A DNA stretch of 64,000 bases from Tenacibaculum sp. 190524A02b (GTDB lineage: Bacteria > Bacteroidota > Bacteroidia > Flavobacteriales > Flavobacteriaceae). Shown here piece after piece: positions 54,954 through 63,569 of the stretch; the stretch's first letter is position 1; every line of letters starts with the position of its first letter. The notes below the pieces were generated by a model. It worked only from the letters and a program-made list of their open reading frames with translations. It had not been told where the DNA came from and searched no databases. The stretch is taken from positions 1,101,501 to 1,165,500 of the forward strand of contig NZ_OZ038525.1 of assembly GCF_964036645.1 (NCBI RefSeq), given 5' to 3'. The position numbers and the translations under genes were made by a program.

Positions 54954-56126
54954 TTAAAAATGGTAATGTTCATATAAAATTTTTTCTATTTTTTTGGTAA
55001 AACTTATATATCCTCGCCAACCTTTTATGTTTGTAAGAACAGCTATATAGATTTTTTTACTTGGAATTGTTATTACAATAGAGGATGCTCCGGCTTGTCT
55101 TCCAGTATGTCCGTATCTTTTTTCGTTTTTATCATGAAAAATCATTAAACCATAACCATATTTTTCTTTTGTAGGAATGGCATCACGCCAACTTGGAGTA
55201 TATGTTTTATCATCATTGAGGTAAGGAGTTTGCATTTGATTTATTACTTTATTTGAAAAGAACTTTTCTTGCTGAAAAGCCTGTGCAAATTTTATCAAGT
55301 CTTCCGCTGTACTTAAATGCCCTCCCGCAGGTAAGTTTTCACTAACATCTCTCATATTAGCTCTTCTTATTTTTTCATTTTTTAAAAGCCTATATCCAGA
55401 AACACGATGATTAATGATTGAATAAGAATCGTCACTTGTTGTATGTTTCATCTTCGCTGGATCAAAGATGTAATACTTCAACAAACTTTTGTAGGATGTA
55501 TTCATAACATCACTCAGAATGCAACCTAACAAGCGATAACCAAAAGAGGAGTAATTCCAATTAGTATTGGGTTTATAAAGCAAAGAATCGTTTTTAAAAT
55601 TTTCTAAGGGTTCGGTGCTATTTGTATATCGCGTATATTTTCCTAATTGGCTTTTAATTCGATTGAATTCAATAGCATTAGAGTCTTTAGCAGTTTTAGC
55701 TTTTTGAAATTCTCTTTCAAAATTTTTATAATGTCGTATTCCAGAAACATGTGTAAGTAGATGTCTGGTTGTAATATTCCATTGTTTAGTTGGAAAATGC
55801 GGACAGTAATTTTGTATGGGAGTATCAAGATCTATTTTTTTTTCAATTGCCAATTTCATTGCTAAAGTGGCGGTAAACCATTTTGAAACAGAAGCAGTTC
55901 TATATTTACTTTGAATGCTGGCTTTTACATTATTTTCAATATTTGCAAACCCAAAAGAATTTGAATAAATAATTTTATCATCATAACCAATAGCAATTTG
56001 TATTGATGGTATTCCTGTTTGCTTTATTTCTTTAAGGGCAATACTATCTATTTTGTTTTTTAAAGAGTTTTGTGCTGTTACAGTTATGACAAAACAATAA
56101 ATGATATTACAGAAGAATTTTTTCAT
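54954..56126 (-). CDS. secreted serine hydrolase (beta-lactamase/class C family)
   Basis: 390 residues. Signal peptide 1-18. Motifs of the penicillin-binding/class C serine hydrolase fold are present: SVSK (nucleophile Ser with Lys, about 78-82), NYSSFGY as a variant of YxN, and HTG near the C-terminus. It could be a peptidase, esterase or D-aminopeptidase; resistance to beta-lactams is not implied. The start codon lies 56 bp from a 24-bp element shared with the OmpA operon. It lies between that operon and the divergent kinase gene. Confidence 0.85.
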   Translation of the reverse strand: MKKFFCNIIYCFVITVTAQNSLKNKIDSIALKEIKQTGIPSIQIAIGYDDKIIYSNSFGFANIENNVKASIQSKYRTASVSKWFTATLAMKLAIEKKIDLDTPIQNYCPHFPTKQWNITTRHLLTHVSGIRHYKNFEREFQKAKTAKDSNAIEFNRIKSQLGKYTRYTNSTEPLENFKNDSLLYKPNTNWNYSSFGYRLLGCILSDVMNTSYKSLLKYYIFDPAKMKHTTSDDSYSIINHRVSGYRLLKNEKIRRANMRDVSENLPAGGHLSTAEDLIKFAQAFQQEKFFSNKVINQMQTPYLNDDKTYTPSWRDAIPTKEKYGYGLMIFHDKNEKRYGHTGRQAGASSIVITIPSKKIYIAVLTNIKGWRGYISFTKKIEKILYEHYHF

Positions 56127-56182
56127 GGATAGTAGGGTTTTCTTACGATTATCAAAAATGAAGTTTTCTCAATTAGAATGTT

Positions 56183-56224
56183 TAACGGTTTGTAGTGATT
56201 TTAAAACTAACGGTATTCCGTGAT
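56183..56224. promoter_or_regulatory. shared regulatory element (copy 2), between the serine hydrolase and kinase genes
   Basis: TAACGGTTTGTAGTGATTTT (56183-56202) plus AAAA matches the OmpA-operon copy with two changes. A weaker direct repeat, TAACGGTATTCCGTGAT (13 of 17 matches), follows at 56208-56224 with a 25-bp period. The region can serve both divergent genes. Confidence 0.6.
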
Positions 56225-56293
56225 GTAGGTTTGAGTATAAATAGTTTTATTTGCAGTAATTAAAGAATCTTTACCTTCTTAATAAATATACTC

Positions 56294-58192
56294 ATGAAGA
56301 AAGCAATATTATTACTGTTATTAGTTAGTGTAACTAGAACTATTGCTCAAGACAATCAATTAAAAAAGGTCTATGATTCCATAACCAGTCAGATTAACAG
56401 TTTTTCTAAGGAAGAAATACAAATAAAATCAGATGAGCTGTATTTAAGAAGTATACAATTAAAAGATACTTTGTACCAATATAGAGCAAAAAAACTATGG
56501 GCATTATGGTATGAAAAACAAGGAGATTATAATAAAGCAATTGAGTTTTTAAAAGAAGAATCAGCTGTAATCGATACTTACAAGTCATCATTAATAAAAG
56601 ATGAAATCATTGTAGAGAATTATTACGCTATTGCCAAATTGAGCAGAGATAAAGGAGATTTAATAGTGGCAACCGATTATTACTACAGGTCTTTAGAGTT
56701 GGCAAAGAGTAGAATTTTAACAAGTTATATTTTTGGAAATTATAATGGTTTGGCGAGAATTTTTTTAATGCAGAAAAACTTAAAAGAAGCAAGAAATTAC
56801 TTAATTAAAGCAAAGAAATATGCTAAAAGTAAAAAAAAGGAATATAAAATATTAAACAATCTGGCAAACATCAATGTGCATTTAAAAGCATATAAAGAAG
56901 CAAAGAAGAACTTAATTGAAGCACGAGATCTTCTTAAAAAAGACGACTATAAATCATTATTAAATAACTATAATAATTTAGCTGCTGTTTATCATTATAT
57001 GGGAGAGGCTAAAACTTCATTAGAGTATAGTTTAAAGTCGTATGATTTAAAGGTAAAGACCAATGCAACAACTAAGCAATTGGCAGAGAGTTTAATAAAT
57101 ATTAGTACTTCTTTTGTTGGTCTTAAGAACCACAAAAAAGCTGAAATCTATATGAAAAAAGCGGAATCTCTATTCCCCGATGCAGAATCTTTAGAACTTA
57201 AAAAGGGAGTTTACAAGAGTTTAAGAGACAATTATGAAGATTTGTTTAATTATAAAAAAGCATTGCATTACAGTAAACTTTATGAAATATACAAGGATAG
57301 TCTTTTAAGTAGTAAAACTTTAAAAGAAACTGAAAAATTAAGGGTTGCATTTGAGACAAGATTAAAAGATCAAAAAATAGAAAGTCAGGTTGAATTGATT
57401 GAAAATCAATCAAAACAAAAAGAATACCTTGTTTCAGGTTTAATTGTATTGACAATATTATTGATAAGCGCAAGTGTCTTTTACTTTCAAAAAATAAAAG
57501 CTCAGAAAGAAGCAATTAACAACAAAGATGCTTTGAATAAAGCAGAAATGGCAAAATTAATAGAAGAACAAAAATTTAAAACCTTTGTAGCTCAAGTTCA
57601 AGGACAACATCAAGAACGCAATCGGATTGCTAAAGATTTACATGACAGTGTAAGCGGAAATATTGCAGCAATTAAAATGCAATTAACAAGCCTTAGTGAA
57701 AATCATTCAAAAGAGATGAAGGCTATTATAAATAATTTAGATATTACCTATGGAGAAGTAAGAACCATATCGCATAATTTAATAAAACAGGCCTTTTCAG
57801 AGCAATTGTTTACGAAGTATTTTAAAAATCTATTAAGCCTATATCAAACTAAAGATTTTTCAATAGAAATTGAATTTTACCCAGAGGAACGACTTAATGA
57901 AATATCAAAGGATATAACTAAGGAGATAAGTATGATAGTACAAGAGTTGGTAACAAATATAAGAAAGCATGCTAGAACCAATTCATGTTCTGTAAGTTTA
58001 ACCATGCATGATGCGTATTTAAATGTACTAGTTGAAGATGAAGGAGTTGGTTTTGATGTTTCTAAAGATAAAAAGGGTATTGGTTTAGAGAATGTTAATT
58101 CAAGGGTACTCAAATTAAAAGGAGCCATTGAAGTAGATACTGTTTTAAACAAAGGAACAACAATAAACATTAATATCCCTGTTAGTTTGTAA
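56294..58192 (+). CDS. TPR-containing NarX/DesK-type sensor histidine kinase
   Basis: 632 residues. Signal peptide or first anchor about 1-18, then tetratricopeptide repeats (about 35-330), one membrane segment (about 377-397), a coiled coil, and a HisKA_3 domain (RNRIAKDLHDSVSG; phospho-His about 450). The HATPase has QELVTNIRKHARTNSCS and DEGVGFD. Periplasmic TPR kinases of this kind are common in Bacteroidota and pair with NarL-type regulators. The regulator gene lies two genes downstream. The TPRs imply sensing through a protein partner in the periplasm. Confidence 0.88.
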   Translation: MKKAILLLLLVSVTRTIAQDNQLKKVYDSITSQINSFSKEEIQIKSDELYLRSIQLKDTLYQYRAKKLWALWYEKQGDYNKAIEFLKEESAVIDTYKSSLIKDEIIVENYYAIAKLSRDKGDLIVATDYYYRSLELAKSRILTSYIFGNYNGLARIFLMQKNLKEARNYLIKAKKYAKSKKKEYKILNNLANINVHLKAYKEAKKNLIEARDLLKKDDYKSLLNNYNNLAAVYHYMGEAKTSLEYSLKSYDLKVKTNATTKQLAESLINISTSFVGLKNHKKAEIYMKKAESLFPDAESLELKKGVYKSLRDNYEDLFNYKKALHYSKLYEIYKDSLLSSKTLKETEKLRVAFETRLKDQKIESQVELIENQSKQKEYLVSGLIVLTILLISASVFYFQKIKAQKEAINNKDALNKAEMAKLIEEQKFKTFVAQVQGQHQERNRIAKDLHDSVSGNIAAIKMQLTSLSENHSKEMKAIINNLDITYGEVRTISHNLIKQAFSEQLFTKYFKNLLSLYQTKDFSIEIEFYPEERLNEISKDITKEISMIVQELVTNIRKHARTNSCSVSLTMHDAYLNVLVEDEGVGFDVSKDKKGIGLENVNSRVLKLKGAIEVDTVLNKGTTININIPVSL

Positions 58193-58212
58193 TTTTAAAG
58201 AAAGAAGAAAAG

Positions 58213-58722
58213 ATGATAAAGTATTTAAATTTAATTTTGATAATCGTTTTTATGAATTCATGTCAGCAGAAAGGTAATAGTTCTATGGTATTGGAAAATA
58301 AACAAGAAATAGTTGATTCGGCAAAAGCAATTGTACAAAAGATTTTTGAATTATCAAATAATCATAAGTTTGTTGAAGGGTTAGACTATTATGCAAATGA
58401 CACAGAAGCCTATTATGTAAATAATGGAACGGTTTTGAATCTAAGTGATTTAAAAAAATCATACGAAAATATTGCACCTTCTGTTGAAGTTTTAGAAAAC
58501 TCAATTGATTCTTGGAATACAAAGGTGTTATCTGAAGATGTAGTATTGTTCACATTACCTGTGCGTTTAAAAATAAAATTAAAAGGAATTCCAGAGTATA
58601 ATGGTCAGCTTGTTTGGTCAGGAGTATTGCAAAAAATAAAGGATAAATGGGTGGTTGTACAAAGCCATGAATCATGGTTGAATTGTGTAGAAGTAAACTC
58701 AGCTTTATCAAGCGCCAATTAA
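58213..58722 (+). CDS. NTF2-like (SnoaL/DUF4440-type) lipoprotein
   Basis: 169 residues. Lipobox MNSC near residue 17, then a single NTF2-like alpha+beta domain (FVEGLDYYANDTEAYYVNNG, VVLFTLPVRLKIKLKG, KDKWVVVQSHESW). Enzymatic residues cannot be identified; many such proteins bind small ligands. It lies 20 bp after the kinase gene and just before the regulator gene, so it is probably co-transcribed and may be a signal-binding accessory to the kinase. That role is inference. Confidence 0.75.
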   Translation: MIKYLNLILIIVFMNSCQQKGNSSMVLENKQEIVDSAKAIVQKIFELSNNHKFVEGLDYYANDTEAYYVNNGTVLNLSDLKKSYENIAPSVEVLENSIDSWNTKVLSEDVVLFTLPVRLKIKLKGIPEYNGQLVWSGVLQKIKDKWVVVQSHESWLNCVEVNSALSSAN

Positions 58723-58732
58723 AACTAGTTTG

Positions 58733-59380
58733 ATGAAAGAATCAAAGATAAAAGTATTATTAGTTGACGACCATGCAATGTTTTTAGATGGAGTACAATC
58801 TATATTAAAAGAATTAAATGTTGTTTCTATTACTGGAATAGCTAAAACAGGATCAGATGCTTTAAAGTTGATTGGAATAAATCAACCAGATATTGTGATA
58901 ACAGATATAGAAATGCCAGAAATGACTGGCATAAATCTGACAAAAAAGATTAAGAAATTACATAAAGAAATTAAGGTAATTGTAGTTAGCTCTCATGCGA
59001 ACAGTAAAACAATTACCGATGCAATTAATGCAGGAGCTAATAGTTATATTTTTAAAAATACAGGAAAGAAAGAACTGTTTAAAACCATAGAACTTGTTTT
59101 TAAGGGGGAAAATTATTTTCCTTTAGAGGTAAAAGAAACTTTAAGTAATAGCTTGTTTGATCCTAAAAAAAAGAAAGAAGAAGCAGTAAAATTAAGTAAG
59201 CGAGAAACAGAAGTGTTAACATTAATATCAAAAGAAAAAAGTACTCAAGAAATATCTAAAGCACTTTTTATCTCAATAAATACTGTAGAAACCCACCGAA
59301 AAAACTTAATGAGAAAAATAGGGACAAAGAATATGGTGGGCTTAGTAAAATATGCCATTCAGCAAGGAATAGTAAGCTAA
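58733..59380 (+). CDS. NarL/LuxR-family response regulator
   Basis: 215 residues from the ATG at 58733, three bases after an in-frame TTG. The receiver (1-125) has LVDDHAMFLDG, ITDIEMPEMTG with the phospho-Asp, and FKNTGKKE. A LuxR-type helix-turn-helix follows (about 150-215; LSKRETEVLTLISKEKSTQE, INTVETHRKNLMRKI). Its phosphodonor is evidently the kinase two genes upstream. The shared element at 54925/56183 is a candidate binding site. The 3' end overlaps the convergent serine hydrolase gene by 4 bp. Confidence 0.92.
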   Translation: MKESKIKVLLVDDHAMFLDGVQSILKELNVVSITGIAKTGSDALKLIGINQPDIVITDIEMPEMTGINLTKKIKKLHKEIKVIVVSSHANSKTITDAINAGANSYIFKNTGKKELFKTIELVFKGENYFPLEVKETLSNSLFDPKKKKEEAVKLSKRETEVLTLISKEKSTQEISKALFISINTVETHRKNLMRKIGTKNMVGLVKYAIQQGIVS

Positions 59381-61008
59381 TTAATTTTTTTAAAACTCAT
59401 ATTTCTTACACGACCATTACTAATTTTTAATCCTTTTATTAGTTGATTTTTGTTTCTTTTAAATTCAATACAACTAAATGGCCAATGCGCTTCATAAATA
59501 TCGTTGTATAGTTTATTTAGTTTTATTTTACCATGTTTTTTGTGATACAGATATAGCATTTGTTTTTCTACACTAATTTGAAAATTAGTCTCTATTTCAG
59601 AACTATAGTAGATTCCAGCATAAATTTTTGGATTAATATTTTTAATTCTTGAGGAAAGGTGTTTCTGGAAAACTTGTGCAGGTTCATCGTTTACCTTCAC
59701 AAACATTTTATCTTCTTTAAAAGAAACTATTACATCGGCAACTACATCTTGCATTTTGAAAGTGTTCCTATTAATAGGTGTTAAATTACTTTTTTGTGAA
59801 TTGGTTCTCACATATTGTAATGTATTGTTATCTAAATTAATTACTCTACCATATTTTTCAATATCATTCCAATATACATCTTCATAACTCAGTAGGAAAT
59901 TATTTGGAACATTAACATTATTAGTAGTCTTAGTTAATGCTGTTTTTTGTAATGTTTCCTTTTCTTTTTTATTGAAAACTATTTCGCCAATTTGATTTAT
60001 TTTATTTAAAATATCACCTTTGGTAAAGTTAGATAGTATTACTATTTGTAAATAATCATTAGGGTATGATCGAATGATACTTCTAAATCCACCGATAGCT
60101 CCACCATGTTGAATTATTTTTTTATTTAAATGTGTTTCAACACTTAATCCATATGCATATAAAGGTTCTAATAGGGAAGTGGTTAATAGTTTTTGAAAAG
60201 TATTTTTTGAACGACTAAAGTTTTGTAACCAAACGACCAAATCTTCAGCAGTGGTATATAAATTTCCAGAGCCTAAGTATCCCCAATATGGAAGTGCTTT
60301 TTTAATGGTACTTCCTCCTTTGTAAGAAGTAGCTTTGTTAAAAATAATACTATCTAAAGATTTACTTACATAAGAATGTTTCATATTAAATCTCTTAAAA
60401 ATCTGTTGTTGCATCCAATTTTCAAAAGGTTCATTTGTAACATTTTCAATAATATTAACCAAAAGCATATATCCCGTATTAGAATATGAAAATTCCGTAT
60501 TTGGAGGAAAGTTTAGATCTCTTAATTTTGGTAACAAATTGTTTAGATCTTTATTTGTTATAATATCATTTCTCCAACCAGCTAAAGCTAAAAATCCATG
60601 TATATCACGTAATCCACTGGTGTGATGAAGTAGTTGTTCTATGGTAATATTATGTGGAAAATTAGAAAGTTCCGGAATATATTTTTTGATATTGTCTTTT
60701 ACAGAAAGTTTGTTTTGTTCTTGAAGTAATACTATTGCCATGGCGGTAAATTGTTTTGCAATAGAACCAGCATTAAAAATAGTTTGTGTAGTATTAGGTT
60801 GATTGTATTCTATACTAGCAAGTCCGTAAGCTTTTGAAAAAATAAGTTTGTTATTTTGTGAAATAGCAATACTTCCTCCAGGATGGTTTTTAGCATTCCA
60901 TTGATTAAATAAACTATCAATTTTATATAGTTGTTGATTACTTATTTGTCCGAAAAGGACTGTTGTGATTATAAATAAGAATACTGTTAAGAATAAATTT
61001 TTGCTCAT
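59377..61008 (-). CDS. secreted serine hydrolase with C-terminal extension (beta-lactamase family)
   Basis: 543 residues from the ATG at 61008; a TTG at 61035 is also in frame but less likely. Signal peptide about 1-20. The penicillin-binding/class C serine hydrolase fold is seen in SIAKQ (nucleophile Ser), YSNTGY (YxN) and HGG. About 180 further residues (370-543) form a beta-rich C-terminal domain found in many Bacteroidota relatives. Substrate unknown. It is a second member of this family in the region; the other is at 54954. Confidence 0.83.
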   Translation of the reverse strand: MSKNLFLTVFLFIITTVLFGQISNQQLYKIDSLFNQWNAKNHPGGSIAISQNNKLIFSKAYGLASIEYNQPNTTQTIFNAGSIAKQFTAMAIVLLQEQNKLSVKDNIKKYIPELSNFPHNITIEQLLHHTSGLRDIHGFLALAGWRNDIITNKDLNNLLPKLRDLNFPPNTEFSYSNTGYMLLVNIIENVTNEPFENWMQQQIFKRFNMKHSYVSKSLDSIIFNKATSYKGGSTIKKALPYWGYLGSGNLYTTAEDLVVWLQNFSRSKNTFQKLLTTSLLEPLYAYGLSVETHLNKKIIQHGGAIGGFRSIIRSYPNDYLQIVILSNFTKGDILNKINQIGEIVFNKKEKETLQKTALTKTTNNVNVPNNFLLSYEDVYWNDIEKYGRVINLDNNTLQYVRTNSQKSNLTPINRNTFKMQDVVADVIVSFKEDKMFVKVNDEPAQVFQKHLSSRIKNINPKIYAGIYYSSEIETNFQISVEKQMLYLYHKKHGKIKLNKLYNDIYEAHWPFSCIEFKRNKNQLIKGLKISNGRVRNMSFKKIN

Positions 61009-61116
61009 TTTTTTTCTAATTAATTTCAGAGACAAAACTCTGATAATCTATAGAGAAAAAAGGACGACAGAACACGCCAAAAAGCCGACAATTACCCGTA
61101 AACATTGGTGTTTTAA

Positions 61117-61665
61117 TTAAAAGAGATAGAAATTAAACTTAAAGAATAATTGTTGGTTTTTATTAAGAGAAACGGTGTTTCTTAGAATAATAAATAGATT
61201 ACTAAGTATAATGAGAAGCATAAAAACTTGAGAAAATTGAATCCACCAAAAATCCATATCAAATAAGAAATTTATCATACTACTAACAATGAAAAATAAA
61301 ATCATTCCAATTGCAAAGAATGTTTGTATAGTGGTAATATGCTTACTTAAGAGAGAATGTTCTTTTTTTATCAATCGGATAATTAAAGGAACTATAACAT
61401 TTAAAGGTGGAAGAAATACAAATAGTAAAGGAGAAAGGTTAATGATAGTTATAAGTGATGAGATATGATTTTTAGAGATTTCAGGAACTTCTAACAGTTC
61501 TTTTTCTTCTATATCTAAAGCTTTAGCTAGTGCTTTTAAGGTATAGCCTTTAGGAGTAGAACCCGCTTCTATACGTTGTATGGTTCTTACCGAAATATTA
61601 GCTTTTTTAGCCAATTCTTCTTGTGTTAAATGCTGTTGTTCTCTATATGTAGTTAGTTTTGACAT
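61117..61665 (-). CDS. helix-turn-helix protein with membrane segments
   Basis: 182 residues. An N-terminal XRE-type helix-turn-helix (1-57; LTQEELAKKANISVRTIQRIE, then KALAKALDIEE) is followed by three hydrophobic segments (about 68-88, 100-122, 133-155). A DNA-binding domain fused to membrane segments suggests a membrane-bound regulator that senses a lipid or envelope signal. The gene lies 17 bp downstream of the LytTR regulator gene on the same strand and is probably in that operon. Confidence 0.8.
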   Translation of the reverse strand: MSKLTTYREQQHLTQEELAKKANISVRTIQRIEAGSTPKGYTLKALAKALDIEEKELLEVPEISKNHISSLITIINLSPLLFVFLPPLNVIVPLIIRLIKKEHSLLSKHITTIQTFFAIGMILFFIVSSMINFLFDMDFWWIQFSQVFMLLIILSNLFIILRNTVSLNKNQQLFFKFNFYLF

Positions 61666-61682
61666 TTTTATCGTTCAATAAT

Positions 61683-62459
61683 TTAAATTCCCATCCAGTT
61701 ATTAAAAGCAGCCGTTGTAGTTTGACTTGTTTTTAATATGTTTTCTTGTTCCTTTAACTGAATTGCTACTGTATTTTTATTATAGCGATTAATACGCTCA
61801 ACATACTGTTTATTTACCAATTCTCCTCGGTTAATTTTAAAAAACAACGCTGGGTTGAGTATTTCTTGAATTGAAACCAGTGAATTTTGGTTGAGTAAAT
61901 GTTTTTTATTTTTACTGTCAAAGGCAAACAATACACCTTGATCTGCTTTGATATATTTAATATCTGCTGTTTTTAAAAAGTAAATTCCACTTGCTGACTT
62001 TACTGAAATAAACTCTTTATAAGTATCAGTATGAATTGCTTTTTGCTGAAAATAATTATCTAGCTGTTTAAAGATAGCCAATTGATTTTGCGGAATATTT
62101 CCTTTTAAATTATTAAACTTATTCCATGCTTTTTCAAAACGATCTAATGAATACGGTTTTAAAAGGTATTCAATTCCATTAGTTTCAAAGGCGTTCATCC
62201 AAAAGTTGTTATAAGCGGTAGTGAATATAATGGGCGTGGTAACGGTTAAACTACTATATACATCAAATACGTTTCCATCTCTAAGTTCTATATCAGAAAA
62301 AATAAGATCAATCTCAGTATTCGATTTTAAAAAGGCTAAAGTCTCATCTACTGTTTCAATTTCGGCAAGAAGTGTATAGGCTATATTTAAGTTGTTTAAA
62401 TAACTAATTAACTTTTTTCTCGCGGGAGCTTCATCTTCAATAATAACAATTCTAAGCAT
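61683..62459 (-). CDS. LytTR-family response regulator (second copy)
   Basis: 258 residues. Receiver (IIEDEAPARKKL, LIFSDIELRDGN with the phospho-Asp, FTTAYNNF, YLLKPYS) followed by LytTR (about 150-258; FFKINRGELVNKQYVERINRY). It is similar to the regulator at 8084 but from a different locus. Its start overlaps the kinase stop by one base, so it is translationally coupled to it. Confidence 0.9.
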   Translation of the reverse strand: MLRIVIIEDEAPARKKLISYLNNLNIAYTLLAEIETVDETLAFLKSNTEIDLIFSDIELRDGNVFDVYSSLTVTTPIIFTTAYNNFWMNAFETNGIEYLLKPYSLDRFEKAWNKFNNLKGNIPQNQLAIFKQLDNYFQQKAIHTDTYKEFISVKSASGIYFLKTADIKYIKADQGVLFAFDSKNKKHLLNQNSLVSIQEILNPALFFKINRGELVNKQYVERINRYNKNTVAIQLKEQENILKTSQTTTAAFNNWMGI

Positions 62460-63499
62460 TAGGCAACGGTTTTAATTAACGGTAGATGTACAGTAAAGGT
62501 TTCTGAGGTTTCAAGAATTTCTATGGGTTGTTGACTCATCAATAAAAATTGTTCGTTTAAATTTTTTAAGGCAACGCCATTCCCTTTTTTCTTTCTGTTC
62601 AGAGCAATTTTATTATTACTAATGACGATACCATTATCAAATGAAATTCTAATGGTGACAGGATTACTTTGAGTACCTAAGTTGTGCATAATTACATTTT
62701 CTACGAGTACTTGTAAACAAAAAGGAGGAACAATGACATGTTTCTTTTTAACTTGATCATCAATAACCAATTGGTAATAGTCTTGGTATTTTTCTTCCAT
62801 GAGCTTAAAATAATTCTCTGTAAAAGATAACTCTTCTTGTAAAAGAATCAATTCTTTGGAAGAATTCGCTAATGAAAAACGATATACTTCAGAAAATCGA
62901 CTTAAAAAAGTAGATGCTTTTACAGAATCTTCAAAAATCAATTGGTCTAAGATATTTAGATTGTTAAATAAAAAATGAGGATTTAATTGATTCTGTAGCT
63001 GTTGAATTTTACTCTTGGCATTACTAATTTGAAATTCACTGATTTGTTTTTTATAGTTTTTAGTATCCTGAAAATACAAGTATGCTAAAGAAAGTCCGCC
63101 AAACATTAAAAAGTTTAGTGCTCTACCAACATTATTGCTTATAATGAGGTAAGAAGAACCATAATTTCTTTCTAAGTTGTTAAATGCATAGGATATCAAT
63201 ATTCCAGAGATGTTTTGATATAGCATATAAGCAATAAAACCTATACCGAAGTAACCTATATAGTTTTTAAGACGAGGTGTTTGATGTGGATTTCTCTTTT
63301 CTACTTTTCTTTTAATAAAGTCGACAAAGAAAAAAATAATTACACTTCCAAAGAACATCCAAAAGGGGGCGTCGAAGTGAAAATAAAAATCTTCCCAAGA
63401 TCCTAAAGCGATGGCTATTTTGTTTTTAAGACTTAAAAGCCAACAAAAAGCAAATAAAAATAAAAAGAAATGTCGGTGTTTATTAACGTAAGCTATCAT
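62459..63499 (-). CDS. LytS/YehU-type sensor histidine kinase (second copy)
   Basis: 346 residues. Four N-terminal membrane segments (about 10-30, 42-62, 80-102, 118-140) and a His_kinase domain with NPHFLFNNLNILDQL (phospho-His about residue 178) and CLQVLVENVIMHNLG. It pairs with the regulator encoded immediately downstream. The upstream DNA has two CAATTGCA motifs 28 bp apart (63526-63533 and 63554-63561), of unclear meaning. Confidence 0.88.
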   Translation of the reverse strand: MIAYVNKHRHFFLFLFAFCWLLSLKNKIAIALGSWEDFYFHFDAPFWMFFGSVIIFFFVDFIKRKVEKRNPHQTPRLKNYIGYFGIGFIAYMLYQNISGILISYAFNNLERNYGSSYLIISNNVGRALNFLMFGGLSLAYLYFQDTKNYKKQISEFQISNAKSKIQQLQNQLNPHFLFNNLNILDQLIFEDSVKASTFLSRFSEVYRFSLANSSKELILLQEELSFTENYFKLMEEKYQDYYQLVIDDQVKKKHVIVPPFCLQVLVENVIMHNLGTQSNPVTIRISFDNGIVISNNKIALNRKKKGNGVALKNLNEQFLLMSQQPIEILETSETFTVHLPLIKTVA

Positions 63500-63569
63500 A
63501 GTTTTCTTAGATGAGTAAAAATAAGCAATTGCATGATGTTTTTAGGCATATTACAATTGCAAATTATGA

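Noticed and set aside
54954..56126. Beta-lactamase (resistance gene) for the serine hydrolase
   Set aside because: SxxK and HTG motifs place it in the broad penicillin-binding/class C fold, but these are shared with many peptidases and esterases. Nothing supports resistance.
63526..63561. CAATTGCA motifs 28 bp apart as LytTR binding sites for the second LytS/LytTR pair
   Set aside because: The period does not match the usual 21-22 bp of LytTR sites, and each 8-mer contains the short palindrome CAATTG, common by chance in AT-rich DNA.
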